From positions 1,054,001 through 1,118,000 of the forward strand of contig OY969915.1 of NCBI GenBank assembly GCA_963704545.1: 64,000 nt of DNA, given 5' to 3'. The position numbers and the translations under genes were made by a program. Below are positions 29,892 through 38,097 of this stretch, in pieces. The notes beneath the pieces were generated by a model. The model did not search any database, was not told the origin of the DNA, and was given only the letters and a program-made list of their open reading frames with translations. The DNA comes from VRUE01 sp963704545 (GTDB lineage: Bacteria > Actinomycetota > Thermoleophilia > Solirubrobacterales > 70-9). The first letter of the stretch is position 1; every line of letters starts with the position of its first letter.

Positions 29892-30608
29892 GTCACCGCG
29901 GTCCTCGCGGCCGCCGGTTCTGGGCGCAGGCTCGGAGCCGGCGGTCCGAAGGCCTTCGTGCCGCTGGCCGGGAGGCCGATGGTCGAGTGGTCGATCGCGG
30001 CCTGCCGCGAGGCCGCTTCGGTGCGCTCGATCGTGGTCGCCTGCCCGCCCGGGCACGTGCACGACCTGGGGGGAGGCGACGTGGGCGTGGTCGACGGGGG
30101 CGCGACCCGGGCCCGGTCGGTCTCGAATGCTCTCGAGGCGGTCGGCACAGAGCTGGTCGCGATCCACGACGCGGCGCGGCCTCTGGTCACGCCTCAGCTG
30201 ATCGAGGACGTGGTCGCGGCCCTGCTGGCGAACCCAGACGCCGCCGGCGCGATCGCAGCCACCCCCGTCACCGACACGATCAAGCGGGTTGCCGACACCG
30301 CCAAGCCGAGGTGCAACGCTTTACGGCTCCCAGGGGACCAAAAAACGTTGCACCTGGTGGGAGGAACCTTGGAGCGCGATCACCTGTGGGCGGCGCAGAC
30401 TCCCCAGGTCTTTCGGGTCGCGGCGCTGCGGGAGGCGCTCGCCGGGGATCCGGAGCGGGTCGCGGCCGCGACCGACGAGGCGATGCTGGTCGAGGCTGCC
30501 GGGGGACGGGTGCTGATCCATCCCTCCTCGCCCGAGAACCTCAAGGTGACGACACCGCTCGACTTCCGGCTGGCCGAGCTGCTGCTCACTGAGCGCTCAG
30601 CGCAGTAG
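29892..30608 (+). CDS. ispD: 2-C-methyl-D-erythritol 4-phosphate cytidylyltransferase with a palindrome-encoded insert
   Basis: IspD of the MEP isoprenoid pathway. It has VLAAAGSGRRLGAGGPKAF (nucleotide loop), VAIHDAARPLVT, TPVTDTIKRV and WAAQTPQVFR. Two oddities. First, between VAD and LERDHLW lie about 20 extra residues (TAKPRCNALRLPGDQKTLHL region) that coincide with an inverted repeat at 30309-30355. Second, there is no ATG, GTG or TTG in frame near the true N-terminus. The GTG at 29890 is out of frame by one, so either a base is missing or an unusual start is used; 29892 is simply the first family-like codon. ispF lies 2 kb downstream. Confidence 0.88.
   Translation, partial: VTAVLAAAGSGRRLGAGGPKAFVPLAGRPMVEWSIAACREAASVRSIVVACPPGHVHDLGGGDVGVVDGGATRARSVSNALEAVGTELVAIHDAARPLVTPQLIEDVVAALLANPDAAGAIAATPVTDTIKRVADTAKPRCNALRLPGDQKTLHLVGGTLERDHLWAAQTPQVFRVAALREALAGDPERVAAATDEAMLVEAAGGRVLIHPSSPENLKVTTPLDFRLAELLLTERSAQ
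30309..30355. repeat. Inverted repeat inside ispD
   Basis: AGGTGCAACG (30309-30318) pairs with CGTTGCACCT (30346-30355), and the stem extends through CTTT/AAAAA with one mismatch. The loop holds a partly palindromic CTCCCAGGGGACC. It encodes the residues that exceed the normal IspD length and does not disturb the frame. Confidence 0.7.
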
Positions 30609-30758
30609 GACCCAGACGAGCGCGGTGGCGAAGCAGAGCTGCCCGATCCCCAGGGCGACGCCGAGGCTGGCGGCACCGAGCGCGCCGGCGATCGCCGCTC
30701 CGCCGAGAAAAGCACCGGCGAGGATGCCGAGCTGGCCCGCGGCGCGACGCTCAGGCAT
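30597..30758 (-). CDS. Small (53-residue) membrane protein coupled to the DUF389 gene
   Basis: ATG 30758 lies inside the last codons of the DUF389 gene and shares 8 nt with it. The protein is 53 residues and almost wholly hydrophobic: GILAGAFLGGAAIAGALGA, then a second segment LGIGQLCFATALVWVLL. It thus looks like two short or one long membrane helix with a basic start (MPERRA). Its stop lies 12 nt inside the convergent ispD. Overlap and spacing suggest translational coupling and a partner role for the DUF389 protein. No family is recognised. Confidence 0.65.
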   Translation of the reverse strand: MPERRAAGQLGILAGAFLGGAAIAGALGAASLGVALGIGQLCFATALVWVLLR

Positions 30759-31701
30759 GCCCGGCCTCCGCGAGGTGGCGCCGCCGGCGTCGCTCGAAGA
30801 GCGCTCTCTGCACGGACAGCGTGGCGACGCCGGCGAGGACGATCGCGATCAGGTTGACGCTGAGCTGCAGCATCGCGCCCCGCCAGTCCCCCCAGTTGCC
30901 CAGCGCCGCCGCCACGCCGATGTTCGCCGCGGCGGGAATCGTCGTCACCGAGATCAGTACCCCGACCAGCGCGCCCGACTTGGCGGAGGTGAGCGAGAGC
31001 ATGCCGGCGGCGCCGGCGAAGGCGGCGACGATGAAGGAGAAGGTGTCTGGCTTGGCGATGAACCGGGTCAACGGGTTGTCGATGCTCTTGAAGCCGGAGT
31101 CGACCAAGCCGACGGAGAGGCAGAAGAGAGTGAAGAGGAAGGCGGCGGTGATGCCGACCGGGAAGCCGACGGCGAGCGCGGCCAGCGAGCGCACGGCGAC
31201 GCCGCGACGCCGCTCGACCGCCGCTACGCAGAGCCCGGCCAGGGGCCCGAACTCGGGCCCGACGACCATTGCGCCGATGATCAGGATCGGCGAGCCGGTG
31301 AAGATGCCGACCGAGGCGATCAGGCAGGCGAGGACCATGAAGAAGAGGAAGTTGCCGCCGAGCTCCGTCGTCTCCGAGGTGCGCGCCTCCACCTCCTCCC
31401 AGACGACGGCGTCCGAAGGCATCCCGCGGGCCGCCTTCTCGGCCCGGTCGGCGGCGTCGGAGAGCTGGGAGTCGATCTGCTCGAGCGCGATCGAGCCGTC
31501 GCGCGCCACGCCCAGCTCCTTCAGATCCTCGATCAGGACGCTTGCTTCCTCGCGGGCGATGTCGCAGAGGACCACGTCACCGCGGGGCTGGCGGGCGGCG
31601 CCGGGCAGAAAGACCAGGTTGGAGGTCGACGGAGCCGCTTCGAGCAGGTCGAGGACCTTCTGACAGCGGTCTTCGGGGACGACGATCCTCAGGTGGACCA
31701 T
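30751..31701 (-). CDS. DUF389 family membrane protein
   Basis: A 316-residue protein of the DUF389/TIGR00341 type. A cytoplasmic ferredoxin-like N-terminal domain (MVHLRIVVPEDRCQKVLDLL) is followed from about residue 115 by at least six membrane segments with the family hallmark 'ILIIGAMVVGPEFGPLAGL' and later 'LVGVLISVTTIPAAANIGVA'. Function is unknown for the family. It interrupts the otherwise conserved ispD-ispF neighbourhood and is divergent from the PHP gene with a 46-nt gap. Confidence 0.9.
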   Translation of the reverse strand: MVHLRIVVPEDRCQKVLDLLEAAPSTSNLVFLPGAARQPRGDVVLCDIAREEASVLIEDLKELGVARDGSIALEQIDSQLSDAADRAEKAARGMPSDAVVWEEVEARTSETTELGGNFLFFMVLACLIASVGIFTGSPILIIGAMVVGPEFGPLAGLCVAAVERRRGVAVRSLAALAVGFPVGITAAFLFTLFCLSVGLVDSGFKSIDNPLTRFIAKPDTFSFIVAAFAGAAGMLSLTSAKSGALVGVLISVTTIPAAANIGVAAALGNWGDWRGAMLQLSVNLIAIVLAGVATLSVQRALFERRRRRHLAEAGHA

Positions 31702-31747
31702 GAGCGTCAGCGTATCCGTGCCCCGGGTCGCCTACTCTGCGCGTCCG

Positions 31748-32590
31748 ATGCTCACCGACTACCACCTGCACCTGCGCCCGGACGAGTCCGACACGCCGGG
31801 CGAGCGCTTCTTCACCCGAGAGAACGTCGACCGCTACCTGGCGGCCGCCCGCGAGGCCGGGATCGAGGAGCTGGGAGTCTCCGAGCACGTCTACCGCTTC
31901 ACCCAGGCGCTCGACGTCTGGCGCCACCCGTTCTGGGAGGAACAGGCGCGCGACGACCTCGACGCCTACTGCGAGTTCGTCCGTGGGACACCGCTGCGAC
32001 TCGGGATCGAGTGCGACTTCGTCCCCGGCGCCGAGGACCGCACCGCGACGATGCTGGAGGCACGGGACTTCGACTATGTGGTCGGCTCGGTCCACTTCGT
32101 CGGCGAGGCCGCGGTCGACCACGAGGGCTGGGACGTCTGGGATCGCAAGGGGGACGCAGACGAGGTCTGGCGCCGCTACTTCGAGGCCCTTGCGGAGTGC
32201 GCCCGCTCCGGGCTCTTCGACGTCCTCGCCCACCCCGACCTGGTCAAGGTCTGGGGCGCCGGGAGGCCGATGCCCGAGCGCGACCCGCGGCACTTCTACG
32301 AGCCGGCGGTAGAGGCGATCGCCGAGAGCGGTATCGCGGTCGAGGTCTCCACGGCTGGCCTGCGCAAGCCTGTAGGCGAGATCTACCCCGCGCGCGCCTT
32401 CGCCGAGATGTGTGTCGAGGCCGGTGCCGTCTTCGCGCTCTCCTCCGACGCCCACCACCCCGAGCACGTCGGCTTTCGCTACGAGGACGCGGTCGGGTTC
32501 CTCGGCGATCTCGGCGTGGAGGAGATCTGCGTCTTCGAGGCGCGGCAGCGGCGCCTGGCGCCGCTCGGCGCGGCGGTGCGCGAGGATTGA
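31748..32590 (+). CDS. PHP-domain histidinol-phosphatase-like protein
   Basis: A 280-residue metal-dependent phosphatase of the PHP superfamily. The metal ligands are visible: DYHLHLRP at the start, 'EHVYRF', 'GIECDFVPG', 'GSVHFV', 'LAHPDLVK' and 'SSDAHHPEHVG'. The layout matches HisK/HisJ-type histidinol phosphatases, the last phosphate step of histidine synthesis, although other sugar or nucleotide phosphates are possible. No other his gene is near. ATG 31748 begins the family sequence exactly. ispF follows after 4 nt. Confidence 0.88.
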   Translation: MLTDYHLHLRPDESDTPGERFFTRENVDRYLAAAREAGIEELGVSEHVYRFTQALDVWRHPFWEEQARDDLDAYCEFVRGTPLRLGIECDFVPGAEDRTATMLEARDFDYVVGSVHFVGEAAVDHEGWDVWDRKGDADEVWRRYFEALAECARSGLFDVLAHPDLVKVWGAGRPMPERDPRHFYEPAVEAIAESGIAVEVSTAGLRKPVGEIYPARAFAEMCVEAGAVFALSSDAHHPEHVGFRYEDAVGFLGDLGVEEICVFEARQRRLAPLGAAVRED

Positions 32591-32594
32591 GTCC

Positions 32595-33050
32595 ATGAGC
32601 GTCGGCATCGGCTACGACAGCCACCGCTTTGCCGAGGGACGCCGCCTGGTCCTCGGCGGGGTTGAGATCGAGCACGCACGGGGCCTCGCCGGCCACTCCG
32701 ACGCCGACGTGCTCACCCACGCGGTGATCGACGCTCTGCTCGGCGCCGCCGGCATGGGGGATATCGGCACGCTCTTCCCCGACGACGAGGATCGCTGGCG
32801 CGACGCCGACTCGATTGACCTGCTGCGCACCGCGGTCGGCACGGTCTCCGGCCGGATCGTCAACGTCGACGCGACGCTCGTCTGCGAGGAGCCGCGCATC
32901 GGCCCCTTCCGCGCGGAGATGGAGCGGACCCTGGCCGAGGCGACCTCGGCCCGGGTCAGCGTCAAGGCCACCACCAACGAGGGCATGGGCTGGATCGGGC
33001 GCGGTGAGGGCATCGCCTGCATCGCGGTGGCCTCTGTCGATAGCGAATAA
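32595..33050 (+). CDS. ispF: 2-C-methyl-D-erythritol 2,4-cyclodiphosphate synthase
   Basis: A 151-residue IspF, the fifth MEP-pathway step. GIGYDSHRF carries the zinc ligands Asp and His, GHSDADVLTHAV the next, and 'FPDDEDRWRDADS' and 'KATTNEGMGWIGRGEGIAC' the CDP and trimer sites. Start ATG 32595. It is adjacent to the PHP gene rather than to ispD. Confidence 0.96.
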   Translation: MSVGIGYDSHRFAEGRRLVLGGVEIEHARGLAGHSDADVLTHAVIDALLGAAGMGDIGTLFPDDEDRWRDADSIDLLRTAVGTVSGRIVNVDATLVCEEPRIGPFRAEMERTLAEATSARVSVKATTNEGMGWIGRGEGIACIAVASVDSE

Positions 33051-33063
33051 CCTTCTCGCTCCG

Positions 33064-34716
33064 ATGGGGAAACTCGGCTCCATAGCTGCCGGCGTGCGCC
33101 AGTCGGCCTCCGACTCGGTCTTCGAGGTGAAGGTCCTGCGCGAGGCCGGAGTCCTCGGCCTCTCGCGGCCCGACAGGGCCGCCAAGGTCGCGGCCACCTT
33201 CCTTCGCTGGGGTGCCTCGCCGGCGACCGGCGTCGCCACCGCGGCGCACAAATACCCGCACGAGACGATGCTGATCGACGAACGGGGCTCGCTCACCTTC
33301 GAGCGGATGCACCGCCGCACCAACGCACTCGCCCATGCCTTCGCCGGCATGGGGATCGGGCATGGCGACGGCATCGGCATCATGTGCCGCAACCATCGCG
33401 GCTTCGTCGAGGCCACCCTGGCGGCGGCAAAGATCGGCGCCAGCGCGCTCTACCTCAACACGATGTTCGCCGGCCCCCAATTGGTGGAGGTGACGCGGCG
33501 GGAGGCGCCTAAGGCGCTTGTCTACGACGAAGAGTTCACCGGCCTGCTCGAGGGGGTGGACGACGGCATCGAGCGCATCGTCGCCTGGGCCGACGGGAAG
33601 CCGGAGACGCACACCCTGGATTCCTTGATCGCCGCCAACGACGAGTCCAACCACAAGCCCCCGCCCGACAAACCGCGCTTCGTCATCCTCACCTCGGGCA
33701 CCACCGGCACTCCGAAGGGGGCGCAGCGTTCCAGTCCCGACGGCCTGCTGTCGCTGGCGGCGTTGATCGACAGGATTCCCTTCCGGGCACGCGAGACGAT
33801 GATGATCGCGGCGCCGCTCTTTCACTCCTGGGGCTTCTTCCACTTCATCATGAGCCTGCCCACCGCTTCGACGATGGTGCTGCGCCGTCGCTTCGACGAG
33901 GAGGGCACTCTGGCCGCGATCCAGGAGCACCGGGCCCAGGTGCTTGCCGTCGTGCCGGTCATGCTGCAGCGCATCCTGCGGCTACCCGCGGAGACGCTTG
34001 GCCCCTACGACCTATCTTCGCTGCGGATCACCTCGGTCTCTGGCTCGACCCTCCCCGGCGAGATGGCGATCGAGTGGATGGACCGCTTCGGCGACACCGT
34101 CTACAACCTCTACGGCTCGACCGAGGTCGCCTACGCGACCGTCGCCACTCCGGAGGACCTGCGGGCGGCGCCGGGCACCGCGGGGCGGGCGCCGCGCGGC
34201 ACGGTGGTCAGGCTCTACGACGAGGCGGGGCGGGAGGTCCCGACCGGCGAGGTCGGGCGGATCTTCGTCGGCAACGAAATGTCCTTCGAGGGATACACCG
34301 GCGGCGGCGGCAAAGAGGCGATCGACGGGTTGCTCTGCAGCGGCGACGTCGGCCATCTCGACTCCGACGGCCGACTCTTCATCGACGGCCGCGACGACGA
34401 GATGATCGTCTCCGGCGGGGAGAACGTGTTCCCGCGTGAGGTCGAGGACCTGCTCGCCGATCACGGCGCGGTGGTCGAGGTTGCGGTGATCGGGGTCGAG
34501 GACGAGGAGTTCGGCCAGCGGCTGAAGGCGTTCGTCGTCATGGCCTCCGAGGCCGACGTCACCGAGGAGGAGTTGCAGGCGCACGTCAAGGCCAACCTCG
34601 CCTCCTACAAGGCGCCGCGCGAGATCGAGTTCATGGAGGAGCTGCCCCGAAACGCGACGGGGAAGATCCTCAAGCGGGAGCTGCGGGAGAGGGCGGGCAA
34701 GAGCCCTTCCCGGTAG
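33064..34716 (+). CDS. AMP-forming acyl-CoA synthetase
   Basis: A 550-residue ANL-superfamily ligase that activates a carboxylic acid with ATP and CoA. The P-loop motif VILTSGTTGTPKGA is near residue 205, YGSTEVAYAT near 350 and IDGRDDEMIVSGGENVFP near 440, and the catalytic Lys is in PRNATGKILKREL. It resembles long-chain/FadD-type enzymes with an N-terminal extension (about 60 residues). The last codons (AGKSPSR and the TAG) lie in the left arm of an inverted repeat (34698-34843), so the C-terminal tail appears repeat-derived. Confidence 0.93.
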   Translation: MGKLGSIAAGVRQSASDSVFEVKVLREAGVLGLSRPDRAAKVAATFLRWGASPATGVATAAHKYPHETMLIDERGSLTFERMHRRTNALAHAFAGMGIGHGDGIGIMCRNHRGFVEATLAAAKIGASALYLNTMFAGPQLVEVTRREAPKALVYDEEFTGLLEGVDDGIERIVAWADGKPETHTLDSLIAANDESNHKPPPDKPRFVILTSGTTGTPKGAQRSSPDGLLSLAALIDRIPFRARETMMIAAPLFHSWGFFHFIMSLPTASTMVLRRRFDEEGTLAAIQEHRAQVLAVVPVMLQRILRLPAETLGPYDLSSLRITSVSGSTLPGEMAIEWMDRFGDTVYNLYGSTEVAYATVATPEDLRAAPGTAGRAPRGTVVRLYDEAGREVPTGEVGRIFVGNEMSFEGYTGGGGKEAIDGLLCSGDVGHLDSDGRLFIDGRDDEMIVSGGENVFPREVEDLLADHGAVVEVAVIGVEDEEFGQRLKAFVVMASEADVTEEELQAHVKANLASYKAPREIEFMEELPRNATGKILKRELRERAGKSPSR

Positions 34717-34843
34717 GGCTCTGGGGTATTGGTGTTGGACGGGCCGTCGGGGGCAGGTCTCCGGGCCGGCCTTCGGCCGGGAGTTCCCGGAGACCTACCC
34801 CCGACGGCCCTTCGATCCCCATCCCTGCCGGGACGGGCTCTTG
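34698..34843. repeat. Family A nested palindrome, copy 1
   Basis: Inner arms of 25 nt with one mismatch (34741-34765 with 34786-34810) enclose CCGGCCTTCGGCCGG then GAGTT. An outer, imperfect arm pair (34698-34726 with 34817-34843, CAAGAGCCC ... GGGCTCTTG) overlaps the acyl-CoA synthetase stop. The core stem followed by GAGTT is shared with copies at 36798-36867 (inside cysS) and 59674-59739. Confidence 0.85.
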
Positions 34844-34916
34844 CGCGATCCTCCCTAATTGCTGCTTTCTTGGAGCGGAGGGGTGGAAGGGCTTCCGATG
34901 GCGGTTGTAGGTTGCA

Positions 34917-35792
34917 ATGCCAATGGGTGAGCCTGCGAGGCATTTGAAAGCGGTTGGCGCGGCGACTGAGGAGTTGCATGAGACCGCCAAGCAGGCGCTT
35001 GAGTGGGTCCGGGTTAGCGAGGAGCGCGTCGCCAGGGCCGAGGCGCGCAACGAGGAGATCCGCGCCGAGCTGAAGGAGCGGGCGATGGCGACCCTGCGCA
35101 GGCTCGGCGAGGAGGGCCGCGAGCGCATGGCCACCGAGCGCGACCGCAGGCGTGAGGCCGAGGCCCGAGCGGCTCGGGCCGAGGCGGCCCGCGACCGGGC
35201 CGAGAAGGGCTTCGAGCAGGCGCAGAAGCGCTCGCAAGGCGATCGAGAAGCGCTCGCAGCGGAGCTGGCATCCGTCCGCGCCGGCGCGGAGGAGTCGCTG
35301 GCCGCTGAGGTCGAGAAGGCAGAACGAGAGGCGGAGAAGCGCTACGAAGAGGCGTTTGACCAGGCCAAGCTCGACGCCGACCAGCGCGTGGCTGCGGCCG
35401 AGCAGCGCGCCGCCGAAGCGGAGGCGGCCGCGAGCGAGGCGCACGAGCTCGCCCTGCGCCTCGAGGCCGAGATCGAGGAGCGCGTGATGCGGGGCACCGA
35501 GGACGTGCGGCGCGAGGCCGAGGAACGCGTGCGGTCGCTGGTCGAGAGGGTCGAGGGCGAGGCGACCGAGCAGGCGAGGGCGCGCGCCGAGGAGGCGCTG
35601 AAAGCCGAGTCCGAGCGGATCAGGGTGCAGGCCGAGCAGCGCGAGGAGCGGGTTCGCCGTGCCGCCGAGGACGAGATCAAGGCGACGGCTTCCCGAGCGC
35701 GCCGCGAGGCTCTCGCGGCTGCCGACGCAACGGCCCCCTCCTGGGCCCGGCGCGAAGCCAGCGCTTCGGGCTCGGGATACCGGACGTTCTAG
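34917..35792 (+). CDS. Long coiled-coil protein of unknown function
   Basis: A 291-residue protein made almost only of Ala, Glu and Arg, with heptad patterning from about residue 20 to 270 (ARAEAARDRAEKGFEQAQKR; EAHELALRLEAEIEERVMRG). It has no signal, no membrane helix and no Cys. Such low-complexity coiled coils are often cytoskeletal, membrane-associated or DivIVA-like partners, but no family can be named. ATG 34917 or ATG 34923 could be the start. It ends 22 nt before cysS. Confidence 0.72.
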   Translation: MPMGEPARHLKAVGAATEELHETAKQALEWVRVSEERVARAEARNEEIRAELKERAMATLRRLGEEGRERMATERDRRREAEARAARAEAARDRAEKGFEQAQKRSQGDREALAAELASVRAGAEESLAAEVEKAEREAEKRYEEAFDQAKLDADQRVAAAEQRAAEAEAAASEAHELALRLEAEIEERVMRGTEDVRREAEERVRSLVERVEGEATEQARARAEEALKAESERIRVQAEQREERVRRAAEDEIKATASRARREALAAADATAPSWARREASASGSGYRTF

Positions 35793-35814
35793 ACACCTCT
35801 AGCATTCCGCACCG

Positions 35815-37269
35815 ATGCGAGAGGTGCGGATCAGGGACACGCTAAGCGGCGAGCTGCGAGCGCTCGAACTCGGCGAGGAGGTCGGGATCTACGCCTGCGG
35901 GCCGACCGTCTACAGCCGGATCCACATCGGCAACGCCCGTCCGTTCGTCGTCTTTTCGCTGCTGGCGCGGTTTCTGAAGTCCGAGGGGTACCGGGCGAAG
36001 CTGGTCGTCAACGTCACCGACGTCAACGACAAGATCTACGTCGCGGCGCGGGAGGCGGGAGAGGGGTCAGAAGAGTTCGCCCAGCGGATGACGCGGGCCT
36101 ACCTCGAGGACACCGACCGCCTTGGCCTCGGCAGGCCCGACGCGGAGCCGCTCGCGACTGAGACGATCGAGGGGATCGTCGCGCTGATCGCCGACTTGGT
36201 CGAGGCGGGCCGCGCCTACGAGTCAGGCGGGGACGTCTACTTCCGGGTGCGCAGCTTCGAGGGCTACGGCAAGCTCTCCAACCGCCGCCCCGAGGACATG
36301 GACCAGGGCGAGGAGGCCGGCTCGGAGTCGCTCAAGGAGGACGCGCTCGACTTCGCCCTCTGGAAGGCGCGCAAGCCCGATGAGGACACCTCGTGGGACT
36401 CGCCCTGGGGGCCGGGGCGGCCCGCCTGGCACATCGAGTGCTCGGTGATGGCCGAGCAGGAGCTGGGCCCTTCCTTCGCGATCCACGGCGGCGGCTCGGA
36501 CCTGATCTTCCCCCACCACGAGAACGAGATCGCCCAGTCCGAGGGGGCGGGGCGGCCGTTCGCCAGGGTCTGGATGCACAACGGGATGATCGAGACCGGG
36601 GCGGAGAAGATGTCGAAATCGGACGGCAACATCTTTCAGCTGTCCGAGGCATTGGATCGCTATGGGCGCGAGGCGGTCGTCGCCTACTTGATCTCGGGGC
36701 ATTACCGGCAGCCGCTTTCTTTCGGGCCGGAACAGATGGACCAGGCGGTTGCCCAGGTCGAGAGGTTGAGGAACTTCTTTCGGGAGCACCCGGTGGGGGG
36801 TGCATCGGGGGAGGGTCTCCGGGCCGGCTCTGCCGGGAGTTCCCGGAGACCCTCCCCCGATGCACCCGACGCGGCGGCCTCCCGTTTCGAGGGCTTCCGC
36901 GAGGCGCTCGCCGATGACTTCAACACGCCCAGGGCGATGGCCGAGGCTTTTGAGCTTGTGGGGGAAGCGAACCGGGGGGATGTGCCGGGGGCGGCGGAGG
37001 CTGTGCTCGAGATGCTGGAGCTTGTGGGGCTTGGGTCGCTCGCAAGAGAGAAGGTCGTCGATCTTGAAGCGACCCTCACAGGCCGAGGTGAGGTCAAAGC
37101 GGAGCTAGAAGCGTTTTCGCGCCGGGCAGAGGAGCTTCTGGCAGAGCGAGAGAAGGCAAGGGCGGCACGCGATTTTGAGCGGGCTGATGCGATTCGCGAC
37201 GAGATCGCCGAGCTGGGCTGGGAAGTTCGGGACTCGGCCGAGGGCGCGAAGCTCGTGCCCAGGGGCTAG
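35815..37269 (+). CDS. cysS: Cysteinyl-tRNA synthetase carrying an in-frame palindromic insert
   Basis: A 484-residue CysRS. CGPTVYSRIHIGNARPF (zinc Cys and HIGH-type HIGN), 'WHIECSVMA', 'IHGGGSDLIFPHHENEIAQSE' (zinc His/Glu) and KMSKSDGN are all intact. Between FFREHP (about residue 326) and SRFEGFREALADDFNTP there are about 25 extra residues rich in Gly, Ser, Arg and Pro. They are encoded by a 70-nt hairpin with perfect 26-nt arms (36798-36867). The insertion lies in a variable loop before the DALR-like helical domain, so the enzyme should still work. rlmB starts with no gap. Confidence 0.95.
   Translation: MREVRIRDTLSGELRALELGEEVGIYACGPTVYSRIHIGNARPFVVFSLLARFLKSEGYRAKLVVNVTDVNDKIYVAAREAGEGSEEFAQRMTRAYLEDTDRLGLGRPDAEPLATETIEGIVALIADLVEAGRAYESGGDVYFRVRSFEGYGKLSNRRPEDMDQGEEAGSESLKEDALDFALWKARKPDEDTSWDSPWGPGRPAWHIECSVMAEQELGPSFAIHGGGSDLIFPHHENEIAQSEGAGRPFARVWMHNGMIETGAEKMSKSDGNIFQLSEALDRYGREAVVAYLISGHYRQPLSFGPEQMDQAVAQVERLRNFFREHPVGGASGEGLRAGSAGSSRRPSPDAPDAAASRFEGFREALADDFNTPRAMAEAFELVGEANRGDVPGAAEAVLEMLELVGLGSLAREKVVDLEATLTGRGEVKAELEAFSRRAEELLAEREKARAARDFERADAIRDEIAELGWEVRDSAEGAKLVPRG
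36798..36867. repeat. Family A palindrome inside the cysS coding region
   Basis: Perfect 26-nt arms (36798-36823 with 36842-36867) surround CCGGCTCTGCCGG followed by GAGTT. It shares the inner core with the intergenic copies at 34741 and 59674, while the arms differ. It encodes GASGEGLRAG...SSRRPSPDAP in frame with cysS. Confidence 0.9.
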
Positions 37270-37920
37270 ATGGCCTCGCAGGTGATCTACGGCAAGCAGC
37301 CGGTTGCCGAGGCGGAGCGGGGGCGGCGGCGGGTTCACCGGGTTTGGCGGACGCCCGAGACCTCGGGGGAGGAGCTGGAGCGGATCTGCGGGTCGCCTGA
37401 CCACCAGGGGGTTGTGGCCGAGGTCGATCCTTATCCCTACGTCGGCGCCGTCGAGCTGCTGGGCAAGGAGAACGCCCTGCTGGTCGCGCTGGACCAGGTG
37501 CAGGACCCGCGCAACCTCGGCGCGGTCGCACGTTCGGCCGAGGCAGCAGGTGCGGGCGGACTGGTCGTCCCGGAGCGCAGGGCGGCCGAGGTGACCGCGG
37601 TCGCCTGCAAGGCGTCCGCGGGTGCCGTCGAGCACCTGTCCATCGCCCACGTCCGCAACCTCGCCGACTGGCTCGCCGAAGCGAAGCAGGCCGGCTTCTG
37701 GATCTGGGGTGCCGACGCCGACGCGAGTCAGGCGCCCTGGGACGTGGACCTCACCGGACCGACCGTCCTCGTCCTCGGTGGCGAGGGCAAGGGAATTCGC
37801 CCCCGCGTTTCATCTGCCTGCGATGGTCTCGTCGCTCTTCCACAGCGGGGCCGAACAGCGTCCCTGAACGTGTCTGCCGCGGCTGCGGCGCTGCTTTTCG
37901 AGGCCGTTCGGCAGCGGTAG
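37270..37920 (+). CDS. rlmB: 23S rRNA/tRNA 2'-O-ribose methyltransferase, TrmH/RlmB family
   Basis: A 216-residue SpoU-family enzyme that methylates the 2'-OH of a guanosine in 23S rRNA (or a tRNA). A short N-terminal substrate domain (VIYGKQPVAEAERG) precedes the knotted catalytic domain with the three SpoU motifs: VQDPRNLGAVARSAEAAG, LVLGGEGKGIRP and LPQRGRTASLNVSAAAA. It directly abuts cysS, the common actinobacterial pair. The protein is slightly short at the N-terminus compared with RlmB. Confidence 0.94.
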   Translation: MASQVIYGKQPVAEAERGRRRVHRVWRTPETSGEELERICGSPDHQGVVAEVDPYPYVGAVELLGKENALLVALDQVQDPRNLGAVARSAEAAGAGGLVVPERRAAEVTAVACKASAGAVEHLSIAHVRNLADWLAEAKQAGFWIWGADADASQAPWDVDLTGPTVLVLGGEGKGIRPRVSSACDGLVALPQRGRTASLNVSAAAAALLFEAVRQR

Positions 37921-37957
37921 CAACCGCAGCCGCAGCCATACGAACGTCAGTTCGGGG

Positions 37958-37985
37958 TTGACAGAACTCCGCGCACCCGTAAACT
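37958..37985 (+). promoter_or_regulatory. Sigma-70-type promoter for sigH
   Basis: TTGACA (37958-37963) and TAAACT (37980-37985) are separated by 16 nt. The start codon is 113 nt downstream, leaving a leader of about 105 nt with short repeats such as CTCAGCTTGAGTCTGAG. This is the clearest promoter in the window. Confidence 0.72.
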
Positions 37986-38097
37986 AACGCGCCAACAAGG
38001 GTGAACCTCAGCTTGAGTCTGAGATAACCCAGTCAATAAGGGGCGCCCCAGGGGAGGTAAACGGCGCCACGAACCCTTCGTGCAAGGAGAAGGATCC

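Noticed and set aside
36793..36870. cysS insert as a sign of a pseudogene
   Set aside because: The frame continues without a stop, both class I motifs and the zinc site are intact, and the extra residues fall in a variable loop.
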